From: Flavobacterium poyangense
Lineage (GTDB): Bacteria > Bacteroidota > Bacteroidia > Flavobacteriales > Flavobacteriaceae
Direction: 5' to 3'
Length of the DNA: 64,000 nucleotides
NCBI RefSeq assembly: GCF_011751075.1
Contig: NZ_JAALLN010000007.1
Coordinates: 1 to 64,000, forward strand
Every line of letters begins with the position of its first letter. Position 1 is the first letter of the stretch. A model generated the notes under the pieces. It was not told the origin of the DNA and made no database searches. It saw only the letters and a program-made list of their open reading frames with translations. The translations under genes were made by a program, and so were the position numbers. Below are positions 19,365 to 26,563 of the stretch, in pieces.

Positions 19365-20312
19365 ATGAATAAGCTATTAGACAAACTGTATACACTAAAA
19401 AAACTTATTGGAAACACTCCTTTGCATAATTTATGCACCGAGAAGAGTATTTTTATAAAAGTAGAATACTATCAACTAGGCGGTAGTATAAAGATGCGAT
19501 CAGCATTTAAGGTAATAGAAGAAGCAATTCTTGATGGTTCAATCAACGAAGACACAGTTGTAATTGAGTCTACTTCGGGAAATTTTGGAATAGCGCTCGC
19601 TTTGATCTGCAAAAAACTGGACTTAAAGTTTATACCCGTTATAGATCCGTGCATTTCTTTATACAAAAAGAAAAAGCTGGAACTATTGTGCAGTCACATC
19701 GTTCAGATCACACAAAAAGACGAGACAGGTAATTATTTGCTGAACAGAATAAAATTTATCAAAAACTATCTCGAAGAAAATAAAAATTCTTTCCAGCCAA
19801 ACCAATACAAAAACAAGAATTGTTACCTGGCTTATAATTCGATGATAGACGAGATTAAAGATCAAATAGAGCAAATAGACTATATTTTTATTGCGGTGAG
19901 TTCAGGAGCCACGGTCACCGGGATATCACAACATATAAAAAAGTATTTTGCAGGAATAAAAATCATAGCAGTTGATATTGAAGGCTCACTGATTTTTTCT
20001 ACCATAACCAAAGAACGCAAACTACCGGGTATTGGTGCCAGTAAAACATCCGATTTTATTGCTCTGGCAGACATACACGATCATGTTATTTTAAGTGAAG
20101 AGGAAATAATAACCGGATGCCAAAAGCTTTTTCACGACTATGGCATCATGGCTGGTGCTTCCGGAGGCGCGGCTTTTTATGCCGCTTTACAAAACATTGA
20201 AAATTCTGAAAACAAACAAAATTCCCTGGTCATTATACCCGATTCCGGTGATGATTACCTGGAAATAATAGATTACAAATGCTTTCAAAAAACTTCTTAT
20301 GAAATACATTAA
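19365..20312 (+). CDS. SbnA-like PLP enzyme (2,3-diaminopropionate precursor synthase)
   Basis: 315 residues of the cysteine-synthase fold (type II PLP). It opens with LIGNTPLHNL. The PLP lysine is Lys43 in GGSIKMRS, the phosphate/substrate loop is STSGNFG, a second glycine loop is SSGATVTG, and GASGGAA lies near the C-terminus. SbnA of Staphylococcus aureus joins O-phosphoserine and glutamate into ACEGA. The immediate neighbour is the SbnB-like dehydrogenase, with the genes overlapping by 14 bases, which is the diagnostic pairing for L-2,3-diaminopropionate synthesis (compare VioB/VioK of viomycin). An ordinary cysteine synthase is the alternative, but the context argues against it. Expected role: a dedicated diaminopropionate supply for the NRPS. 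Confidence 0.88.
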   Translation: MNKLLDKLYTLKKLIGNTPLHNLCTEKSIFIKVEYYQLGGSIKMRSAFKVIEEAILDGSINEDTVVIESTSGNFGIALALICKKLDLKFIPVIDPCISLYKKKKLELLCSHIVQITQKDETGNYLLNRIKFIKNYLEENKNSFQPNQYKNKNCYLAYNSMIDEIKDQIEQIDYIFIAVSSGATVTGISQHIKKYFAGIKIIAVDIEGSLIFSTITKERKLPGIGASKTSDFIALADIHDHVILSEEEIITGCQKLFHDYGIMAGASGGAAFYAALQNIENSENKQNSLVIIPDSGDDYLEIIDYKCFQKTSYEIH

Positions 20313-21264
20313 TGAACAAAATATACTGGAAATAGGCAATAACTGGAATGAAATTATTCAGGTTATAGAAGATACTGTTCTCCTGTTAGACAAAAAGGAT
20401 TACGCACAGCCTATAAAACCATATCTCAGGTATAAAGATTTAAAAAACAGAATAATAGCTATGCCGGCCTATATTGGGGGCGATTATAATATTTCGGGTA
20501 TAAAATGGATCGCCAGTTTTCCTGACAATATAAAAAACAACCTACCGAGAGCCAATTCAGTTATCATCCTAAACAATGCCGATACCGGTGTTCCCATATC
20601 AGTGATAAATACACCTATGGTCTCAGCCATTCGCACATCGGCAGTTACAGGAGCTGTTATAAAGAGCTATAGGGAAGCAGTAGAAATTAACGAAAAAATA
20701 AATTTTGGTATTATTGGTTTAGGACCAATTGGAAGGATGCATCTCGAGATGATTTTTACTTTGCATGAAGATATCATTGACAAAGTTTATGTCTACGATA
20801 TCAATCCAATTGACGCTGAGGTGCTGCCCGAGAAATGGAAACATAAAATTGTACTCGCAAACAATTGGGAACAAGCCTATTTAAACTCAAAAATTTTTAT
20901 TACCTGTACGGCCTCGTCAAAAAGATACATCAATCTTCCACCTCCAAAAGGCTCGTTGCAACTCAATGTCTCATTAAGAGATTATGAACCAAGTATTTAT
21001 GATTATATCGACTGCATGATTGTTGATAATTGGAACGAAGTATGCAGAGAAAACACAGATATTGAAATGATGCACAATACAAAAGGCCTACTTGAAAAAG
21101 ATGTCCTCATTATCACTGATGTCCTATCCGGAAAATTAAAGAAAAGAATAAGCGCAAACGATACCATAATGTTCTGCCCGATGGGGATGGCGATTTTTGA
21201 TATCGGAATAGCAAAATATTTTTACGAATTATCGCAGGATAAGCGTATCGGACAGCTATTGTAA
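20299..21264 (+). CDS. SbnB-like dehydrogenase (ornithine cyclodeaminase family)
   Basis: 321 residues of the ornithine cyclodeaminase/mu-crystallin family. Visible features are SAIRTSAVTGAVIKSY and the Rossmann motif FGIIGLGPIGRMHLEM, followed by VYVYDINP. SbnB oxidises the SbnA product ACEGA with NAD+ to give L-2,3-diaminopropionate and 2-oxoglutarate. The start at 20299 lies inside the end of the SbnA-like gene, so the two are translationally coupled. Its length fits SbnB. A true ornithine cyclodeaminase would be the alternative, but the gene pair makes diaminopropionate formation the better call. It is the last gene of the cluster on this side; repeats and decayed DNA follow. Confidence 0.88.
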   Translation: MKYINEQNILEIGNNWNEIIQVIEDTVLLLDKKDYAQPIKPYLRYKDLKNRIIAMPAYIGGDYNISGIKWIASFPDNIKNNLPRANSVIILNNADTGVPISVINTPMVSAIRTSAVTGAVIKSYREAVEINEKINFGIIGLGPIGRMHLEMIFTLHEDIIDKVYVYDINPIDAEVLPEKWKHKIVLANNWEQAYLNSKIFITCTASSKRYINLPPPKGSLQLNVSLRDYEPSIYDYIDCMIVDNWNEVCRENTDIEMMHNTKGLLEKDVLIITDVLSGKLKKRISANDTIMFCPMGMAIFDIGIAKYFYELSQDKRIGQLL

Positions 21265-21313
21265 TTTTGATATAAATCTATTGCCAAAATTGAAAGGCTA
21301 AGGCAAAAAAATG

Positions 21314-21449
21314 AATTGCCTCCAGCTTTAACTGGAGTTTTTTAAGAAAGACACAAAGACAAAGGCTTTAGTCGAACCCTTAAAGAGTTTGGCTAAAGCC
21401 TCTTTATTCTTAATCAATTCTTTACCTCCAGTTAAAACTGGAGGCAATT
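21314..21449. repeat. REP/MITE-like nested palindrome
   Basis: Outer arms at 21314-21337 and 21426-21449 are inverted copies matching at 23 of 24 bases (core GCCTCCAG..AACTGGAG). An inner pair around AGGCTTTA (about 21362) and TAAAGCCT (about 21392) is also inverted. The 136-bp unit has no coding capacity. It resembles small REP/BIME-type elements mobilised by IS200-like transposases, but no transposase is present here. Confidence 0.65.
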
Positions 21450-21618
21450 AATATAGATTCAAAAGTTCAAAAAAAGACCTTGCAATTTTGAAATAATTTG
21501 CAAAGAAGTCTTCTTGTCACACTAAATTATAACCGAAAAAAGTTTGTTTGATAGGGTAATGAAAAGGCAAATGAAGAAGTAAGAACCCAAAAACAGTTTA
21601 AGTTTAATCTGAACACAA

Positions 21619-21687
21619 CTGTCAGGCTGAGCGGAGTCGAAGCCCCTTTTCAGTTCTATATGTCCTCGACCTCGCTGAGGGTGACAT
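21619..21687. repeat. Inverted TGTCA..GTCGA intergenic repeat
   Basis: TGTCAGGCTGAGCGGAGTCG on the left faces an inverted near-copy (TCGACCTCGCTGAGGGTGAC) on the right. Related single copies occur at about 34943-34968 and 54494-54590, so this is a dispersed family in the window. Confidence 0.6.
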
Positions 21688-21717
21688 CGTGGTTATTATT
21701 AGCTAAAGTTCATTTGA

Positions 21718-21834
21718 CTATTGCCTTAGAAAAACAAAACTCAGTCTCAAATCATAAGCCAATGCTTCCTGCTTTATGTTAAGCATTTCTCTAAAACGCT
21801 TTACGTTTCTTCCCTGATGTATTTTCTGTTCCAT
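21718..21834 (-). pseudogene. Truncated XRE-family HTH regulator
   Basis: A 38-codon reading frame begins MEQKIHQGRNVKRFREMLNI and continues KQEALAYDLRLSF before stopping. The pattern G-R-N-V-K-R-F-R-E-M-L-x-I-K-Q-E-A-L-A matches the first helices of XRE-type DNA-binding domains common in Flavobacteria. The rest of the domain (recognition helix onward) is missing, so this is best seen as a broken remnant rather than a working repressor. Confidence 0.6.
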
Positions 21835-22124
21835 AACAAATATCAATTTTCTGAAGGCTCAAAGATAAAGCCATTCAGATTAAAAATCCTGAATTTCAAA
21901 GATAAAAAAATATCCTGTAAATATGCCTTTTGTCAGATATTATATCTGCTTTTTAAAAGATCATCCATGAAACAGAAAATTGATGCAATTTTGGTCTTTA
22001 CAAAGCATTCATTGGTGAGGTTTATTGTTTCGCAAAATAAATTTACTAAACCTCTGCTTTGTGTCTCTACTGTATTTAAACTGGCAACTTGAATTAACTA
22101 AACAATCACCTTCTGGTTATAATT
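21835..22124. other. Intergenic stretch, no supported gene
   Basis: A 91-codon + strand frame passes through here but has no recognisable features and overlaps a repeat (21926-21966) that recurs at 25675-25716, so it is not called. The stretch is probably debris between the XRE remnant and the lipoprotein genes. Confidence 0.5.
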
Positions 22125-22158
22125 AACTCAAGATGCTGAAATAGTAGCATCTTGAGTT
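22125..22158 (-). terminator. Hairpin downstream of lipoprotein gene 2
   Basis: AACTCAAGATGCT pairs exactly with AGCATCTTGAGTT, a 13-bp stem with an 8-base loop. It lies just past the 3' end of the minus-strand lipoprotein gene. No clear U-run follows. A diverged copy lies at 23261-23294 past the paralogous gene, so the hairpin was duplicated with the gene. Confidence 0.5.
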
Positions 22159-22210
22159 GTGTTTAATCCAGTTTGTTTTACTTCAATAATTATATCCAAT
22201 GAGGTTTTAT

Positions 22211-23164
22211 TTAGATTTTAACCTTGATTGTTCTTAATGATTTATATATATTAAGATTGTAAGTTGTGTTTTTATACAATACTACCCATTCATATTCTCC
22301 GGATTCCCATGCATTTTCACCAGTTATTGGATTTGCTTTGGGGGTATTATTATCATCTAAATCAGTACCTATGATAATTTCAGAATCATCAAAATATGAT
22401 ATGTCAAAATTTGATCCTCCATCAAGATTTGTATGCACTTTTTTTGTTAATACAATTACTTTTTTAAAATCAAGATTGTCAATATTTTCAGGATGGTAAT
22501 TAGCACTTTTTTTAATCAGTAAGGAATAAAGTATTCCATCGCCCTTAGTTTTATATATAGTTGTCTCTCCACTAAATCTTTCTTTTTTATTGAAGGTTGG
22601 CATTTTTTCGTCCCATTTTATTTTGTTGATGCTATTTTTAGTAATTTGGTTATCTGACGGATCAGACCCAAAATGTGGATCAGCTGGTATGTTATCAGGA
22701 TTAACTAAGATTAAATCCTCTTTAATTTCTAGCTTAGATCCATTAGTATCTAATACTATAAAATAAAAATCATACTTACCTTCCGGTGCTTCTTTAGGTA
22801 TATCAAACTGTTTATCCAATATAGTGTCTTCAGGTTGGTCTGAGTATGGCCAGTTTAGTTCAAATTTCCAATCCGTAGCATATTTTTCTCCTTTTTTAGG
22901 AAGTATTTTAATTTGCACGGCAGCAATTCTATCACCAGCAGTTATATTGCTACTAATTTGAAAATCACGTCCAATCGAACCTTGATTGCTATCGTAAATA
23001 CCAATATATAGTCTTTCGACAATTGGTTTAATAACTTCAGCAGTCGTTTTTATAACTTCAGTAGTTGTTTTTGTTTCTTGGGGTGCAGTATCATCATCAT
23101 TACTACAAGCTGTAAATGTTGTTGCGATTAGTAAAAACATTGAAAGTAGTTTTGTTTTTCTCAT
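22211..23164 (-). CDS. DUF4625-like lipoprotein (paralog 2)
   Basis: 317 residues. The N-terminus MRKTKLLSMFLLIATTFTAC ends in a lipobox Cys followed by SNDDD, an acidic tail like the surface-export signal of Bacteroidota lipoproteins. The middle has GRDFQISSNITAGDRIAAVQ and FDIPKEAPEGKYDFYFIV, a pattern I associate with DUF4625. Function unknown; such proteins often sit beside TonB-dependent receptors and are thought to act at the cell surface. It is a close paralog of the gene at 23348-24286: the C-terminal stretch after YEWVVLYKN is the same in both. Compared with its sister it has an extra TTEVIKT-type repeat near residue 40. No full receptor gene remains next to it. Confidence 0.85.
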   Translation of the reverse strand: MRKTKLLSMFLLIATTFTACSNDDDTAPQETKTTTEVIKTTAEVIKPIVERLYIGIYDSNQGSIGRDFQISSNITAGDRIAAVQIKILPKKGEKYATDWKFELNWPYSDQPEDTILDKQFDIPKEAPEGKYDFYFIVLDTNGSKLEIKEDLILVNPDNIPADPHFGSDPSDNQITKNSINKIKWDEKMPTFNKKERFSGETTIYKTKGDGILYSLLIKKSANYHPENIDNLDFKKVIVLTKKVHTNLDGGSNFDISYFDDSEIIIGTDLDDNNTPKANPITGENAWESGEYEWVVLYKNTTYNLNIYKSLRTIKVKI

Positions 23165-23199
23165 AATTTTTTAATGGTTAATATTGTTTTGTTTAAGAA

Positions 23200-23255
23200 T
23201 TTACAAGTGTTTTTTTGAAGGGAGAATAATGTCTCTATTAGTCTCAGATAACTGA
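23200..23255 (-). pseudogene. Receptor 3'-end relic between lipoprotein paralogs
   Basis: On the minus strand this short stretch can be read as LSETNRDIILPSKK, which parallels LPETSRNIILCLKI at the end of the decayed receptor upstream of paralog 1. It suggests that the duplicated unit included the 3' end of the receptor gene. Very short, so the call is tentative. Confidence 0.4.
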
Positions 23256-23260
23256 TTTGT

Positions 23261-23294
23261 AACTCAATATGCTGAAATATTAGTATCTTGAGTT
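23261..23294 (-). terminator. Diverged copy of the lipoprotein 3' hairpin
   Basis: AACTCAATATGCT...AGTATCTTGAGTT forms an imperfect stem in the same position relative to paralog 1 as the 22125-22158 hairpin has to paralog 2. The flanking downstream bases are also nearly the same in both copies. Confidence 0.45.
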
Positions 23295-23347
23295 GTGTTT
23301 AATCCAGTTTGTTTTACTTTAAATGATTATATCCAAAGAGGTACTAT

Positions 23348-24286
23348 TTAGATTTTAACCTTAATAGTTCTTAATGATTTATATATATTAAGATTGTAAG
23401 TTGTATTTTTATACAATACTACCCATTCATATTCTCCGGATTCCCATGCTATTGGATTTGCATTAGGTATATTATTATCATTTAAATTGCCTATGGTAAT
23501 TTCATCGAATGTATTTGTACTAATAGTTGAATTAATATCAGAGTTTTTATGCTCCTTTTTTGCAAGCACTATTACTTTTTTAAAATCCAAGTTATCAATG
23601 CTTTCAGGATGGTAATTAGCACTTTTTTTAATCAATAAGGAATAAAGTATTCCATCGCCTTTAATCTTATATATAGTAGTTCGTCCACAAAAAGGATCAT
23701 TTTTTTCGAAAGTTGGTATTATTTCTTGATCCGTTCCAGCTTTTAAATTATTAAAGTTAAGTTCACTTTGGGCTGGAGTACTATTAATTTGGTTATCTGA
23801 CGGATTGGACCCAAAATGTGGATCAGCAGGTATATTTGCAGGATTAACCAAGGTTAAATCTTTTTTAATTTCCAGCTTAGATCCATTAGTATCTAATACA
23901 ATAAAATAAAAATCATATTTACCCTCGGGAGCTTCTTTAGGTATATCAAAGTGTTTGTGCAACATATCGTTTTTTGGTTTGGCTGCGTAAGTCCAGTTTA
24001 ATTCAAATTTCCAATCGGCGGCATATTTTTCTCCTTTTTTAGGAAGTATTTTAATTTGCACGGCAGCAATTCTATCACGAGCAGTTATATTGCCACCAAG
24101 GTGAAAATCTCGTCCAATTAAGCCTTGTCTATTATCGGCAAGACCAATTTCTAGACGTTCGACAATTGGTTTTATAACTTCAGTAGTTGTTTTTGTTTCT
24201 TCGGGAGCAGTATCATCATCATTACTACAAGCTGTAAATGTTGTTGCGAATAGTAAAAACATTGAAAATAGTTTTGCTTTTTTCAT
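23348..24286 (-). CDS. DUF4625-like lipoprotein (paralog 1)
   Basis: 312 residues from the ATG at 24286 (MKKAKLFSMFLLFATTFTAC). A start ten codons further upstream would add a charged tail before the signal peptide and is less likely. The lipobox Cys is followed by SNDDD, so surface exposure is plausible. It shares GRDFHLGGNITARDRIAAVQ-type and HFDIPKEAPEGKYDFYF-type segments with the downstream paralog, and the C-terminal 25 residues or so are the same. The two differ most in the region after NIPADPHFG. Directly upstream on the same strand lie the remains of a TonB-dependent receptor, so this was probably the lipoprotein partner of that receptor. Ligand unknown; the upstream His/Cys-rich protein hints at a metal. 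Confidence 0.85.
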   Translation of the reverse strand: MKKAKLFSMFLLFATTFTACSNDDDTAPEETKTTTEVIKPIVERLEIGLADNRQGLIGRDFHLGGNITARDRIAAVQIKILPKKGEKYAADWKFELNWTYAAKPKNDMLHKHFDIPKEAPEGKYDFYFIVLDTNGSKLEIKKDLTLVNPANIPADPHFGSNPSDNQINSTPAQSELNFNNLKAGTDQEIIPTFEKNDPFCGRTTIYKIKGDGILYSLLIKKSANYHPESIDNLDFKKVIVLAKKEHKNSDINSTISTNTFDEITIGNLNDNNIPNANPIAWESGEYEWVVLYKNTTYNLNIYKSLRTIKVKI

Positions 24287-24344
24287 AAAAGTCTTTTTTT
24301 GTTTAAAATGGTTCATATTATTTTTATTTAAGTATTAAAAAAGG

Positions 24345-24775
24345 AATTTTGAGGCATAGAATAATATTTCTACTAGTCTCAGGAAGCTCAACTAACCTAT
24401 GAAAACTGGTATGATTGAGGTATTTCGTGTTAAACAAGTTTTGAACTTGTTTGGAAATATCTAAATTTTGACATCCTGCTTTTACTTTTGTTCCTAATGC
24501 AAGATTAAAAACCTGTCTACTGGCTGTTTTTCTTTTAGATGGAGCAATTAGATTTTGTTTAGCTTTAAAGCGATAAAGTATCTCTAAGTGACTTTATTTT
24601 GGATTGTAGGTATAACCAAATAGAGTAGAAGGATGAACCGTTACAGTTGCTCCGTCTAATGATTTGTGGGTAGTGGATACTATTTTACCTGATATATTGA
24701 CGGTTTGGGATGCCGTTTTAGTAAAAAAACAAAACAAAGCACTAACAGATAAATATCTGTAATCGATTTGATTTT
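24345..24775 (-). pseudogene. Decayed TonB-dependent receptor (N- and C-terminal remnants)
   Basis: Reading the minus strand, the first part gives a signal-peptide-like LSVSALFCFFTKTASQ, then VNISGKIVSTTHKSLDGATV, the start of a carboxypeptidase-regulatory-like domain, and soon a stop. The second part gives NLALGTKVKAGCQNLDISKQ and then VQNLFNTKYLNHTSFHRL, ending ETSRNIILCLKIPFL, the last strands of a TonB-dependent receptor beta-barrel. The plug and nearly all of the barrel (normally some 600 residues) are missing, and no start codon is evident. So this is an internally deleted pseudogene. It lies between a small His/Cys-rich protein gene and a lipoprotein gene on the same strand, the remains of a receptor operon. 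Confidence 0.7.
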
Positions 24776-25149
24776 TTTTTGTAAAAATCAGGTATTTACT
24801 CTTAATCCTTTAATTTTCTGCCAACCTTCTTTCTCCGTCAAGCGAATAAGAAAATGACAATCTCAAGTATCAATGTTTTAGGGGATATTGATTTCTTGAC
24901 TAGCATTATAACTTTTTAGCCCTTCGTGAATGCTTGCTAAATTTATATAAAGTATTGATTTTAAAGGTTTTTTAATAGGATCAGTGATACAGTAATTTAC
25001 GTGTGTTTTACTTCTGAAATTATACAAGAATTGTATCATGCAAAATGATATAATTGTTGCAAAATAATGGAGTATTCGGCAGTTCTTTATATTTAAAGTA
25101 GATAAGTAAGCATTCTCATATCGAGATTGAAATGACTGATTTTAATGCT
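24776..25149. other. Intergenic stretch, decayed DNA
   Basis: No frame of useful length in either direction. On the minus strand short pieces such as FLIRLTEKEGW can be read between stops, which may be leftovers of a regulator gene, but I cannot assign them. Confidence 0.4.
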
Positions 25150-25497
25150 TTAAAAGGTCGGTGGTGCTCGAAGGAAAAATAAAGAACCTTTGAAGAAATT
25201 AGAATAGATTTTGAAATAAAAAGAAACATAAGAAGTTATGCTACCGTTTTTATAAAATTCAAAAGACACAAAAGAAAAAGTACTTATAGATGTAAATTTA
25301 AAATGACATATAACACATTCATCAGAAGAATGATTGTGCGTTATAAGTTCAGTTTTGCCTTCGCTGTAGTGGTAGTTGTGTTTAAGAAAATTAACATGAC
25401 TTTGAATGTGTTCAGATGAATGGACTATCGGAAATAGTATTGCAAATACTACCACCAGTGGCATAAGAAGATTAATAATTTTAAATTTCTTTTTCAT
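25150..25497 (-). CDS. Small His/Cys-rich exported protein (DUF2946-like)
   Basis: 115 residues. An N-terminal hydrophobic segment (INLLMPLVVVFAILFPIVHS) is followed by several histidines (HSSEHIQSH, HNHSSDECVICHF) with a CxxC, and the protein ends FFLRAPPTF. The arrangement of His/Cys and a terminal RAPP is reminiscent of DUF2946-type small membrane proteins found near metal (copper or zinc) uptake receptors. That role is inferred, not shown. It is the first gene of a minus-strand set with the decayed receptor and the lipoproteins. A strong promoter match lies at 25585-25614 and an operator-like palindrome at 25573-25585. Confidence 0.7.
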   Translation of the reverse strand: MKKKFKIINLLMPLVVVFAILFPIVHSSEHIQSHVNFLKHNYHYSEGKTELITHNHSSDECVICHFKFTSISTFSFVSFEFYKNGSITSYVSFYFKIYSNFFKGSLFFLRAPPTF

Positions 25498-25572
25498 TCT
25501 AATGAATCAATATTTTAATAAAGCTTAAAAGAATTAAACTAATTATTTGTAGTTCAAACCCATTGTCTTAAC

Positions 25573-25585
25573 GCAATATAGTTGC
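25573..25585. promoter_or_regulatory. Operator-like palindrome GCAA-n5-TTGC
   Basis: GCAATATAGTTGC sits just downstream of the -7 box of the minus-strand promoter, around the expected transcription start. A half-related GCAACATTG lies at the -33 region. Such spaced inverted repeats are typical of Fur/Zur-family operators, which would fit a metal-linked receptor operon; the regulator is not identified. Confidence 0.4.
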
Positions 25586-25614
25586 AAATATAAAAATCTT
25601 ATTTATAAATGCAA
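25585..25614 (-). promoter_or_regulatory. Bacteroidota-type promoter for the 25150-25497 gene
   Basis: On the minus strand the sequence reads TTG, then 19 bases, then TATATTTG. This matches the Bacteroidota sigma-A consensus (TTTG / TAnnTTTG) with the usual spacing, and lies about 90 bases before the ATG. Confidence 0.65.
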
Positions 25615-25931
25615 CATTGTTTCAATAAAAATAAAAAGAAATGATTAATTTAGGATGACAGCAGAAAAAAAATCCCTTTTATCAGATATTATATCCGCTT
25701 TTCAAATAGACTATCCTTTCGGAAGAATGCAATTTCTTAAGGGTAATTTAAATCAACGTTGCCTTACTACAAGAGGCGTTAGGTTAAATTAAGCCTTATT
25801 TTTGGATTTGCCAAACATACCAGATACAAAACCAACTTTCCATTAAACCAATTGCCCAAATACATTTATAGGAGCTGTTATAGGCAGGTTTGTCTAGTCA
25901 ATCTTAAATATCGTCTTCTAATAATAGCGCA

Positions 25932-26099
25932 TCAACTATTATTGCTTTTTGCTTTTATTACCCATAAAAAACTAATAAACCAACCAATTATCGCCCAAGC
26001 TGTCAACAAATTAAAAATAAAAGTACGTTTAAAATACATTTTGTCTCTTGCGATTATCGCAGGTATAAAATAAACACATAGAGCAAAAAAGCCAGCCAT
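25932..26099 (-). CDS. Small membrane protein, superinfection-immunity-like (possibly truncated)
   Basis: A 55-codon frame starts MAGFFALCVYFIPAIIARDK and has a second hydrophobic segment, LLTAWAIIGWFISFLWVI. The pattern of YF-P-x-IIA, a charged loop, then N-L-x-x-x-W-x-I-I-G-W resembles the Superinfection immunity (Imm/T4 Imm-like) small membrane protein family. In-frame sequence upstream of the ATG (NNEITIEKI) continues back to a stop without another good start, so the N-terminal part may have been lost or frameshifted. Function unknown; relatives are widespread small membrane proteins and need not be phage-related. Confidence 0.5.
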   Translation of the reverse strand: MAGFFALCVYFIPAIIARDKMYFKRTFIFNLLTAWAIIGWFISFLWVIKAKSNNS

Positions 26100-26563
26100 T
26101 ATTTTTTCAATTGTAATTTCATTATTTTCAAAAGGAAGACTGCTTTGTTGTGTGTAACCATAATTTACTGCCAGCAGAAATCACCAAGGAAACGGTAAAC
26201 AAAAATATTCATTTAAAAAGTCCAAAAAAGAGTTCCTTAAAAGTTAGAATACAAAAAAAAACAAGCCAACAAACCATATAGTCATTTCAGTTTTTGTATT
26301 TACTAAATTCCACCAATCCAACACCATTCAACTAGTAAAAACTTAAGAAAAGCATAGTTCCTCCCCGAGACAGTTATGCATCTAAAAACAGGTATATACA
26401 CTGGGTTTGGTGTTTTTTTTTATGGCTATTTTTGAAAAGATATAAAACAAAAGGTGATTGTATCAATCTACTTTAATCAAGGCAGATATCCAGTATTTGT
26501 TGGGTATAGATGCAATTTACACGACAACTTATACTATTATTTAGTCATTAAAACCGGACAACA
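26100..26563. other. Intergenic stretch before the tyrosinase operon
   Basis: No supported gene. It presumably contains the promoter of the tyrosinase operon, but no convincing TAnnTTTG box was found. Confidence 0.45.

Larger units (their letters stand above)
21265..21717. other. Intergenic repeat-rich stretch
   Basis: No supported gene. It contains the nested palindromic element at 21314-21449 and the TGTCA...GTCGA-type inverted pair at 21619-21687. It marks the right boundary of the biosynthetic cluster. Confidence 0.6.
25498..25931. other. Intergenic region upstream of the small metal-type protein
   Basis: It holds the minus-strand promoter and operator-like site (25573-25614), then a repeat at 25675-25716 and an imperfect inverted repeat around 25735-25795. 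No gene was recognised. Confidence 0.5.

Noticed and set aside
1..21264. Tuberactinomycin (viomycin/capreomycin)-type cluster
   Set aside because: It shares diaminopropionate, beta-lysine and carbamoyl functions, but no capreomycidine-forming genes are visible, the carbamoyltransferase is of another family, and an amidinotransferase is present.
21817..22092. A 91-codon frame on the + strand
   Set aside because: No recognisable features, overlaps a repeat and the antisense of a regulator remnant.
25852..26073. A 73-codon + strand frame
   Set aside because: It is antisense to the better-supported small membrane protein at 25932-26099.
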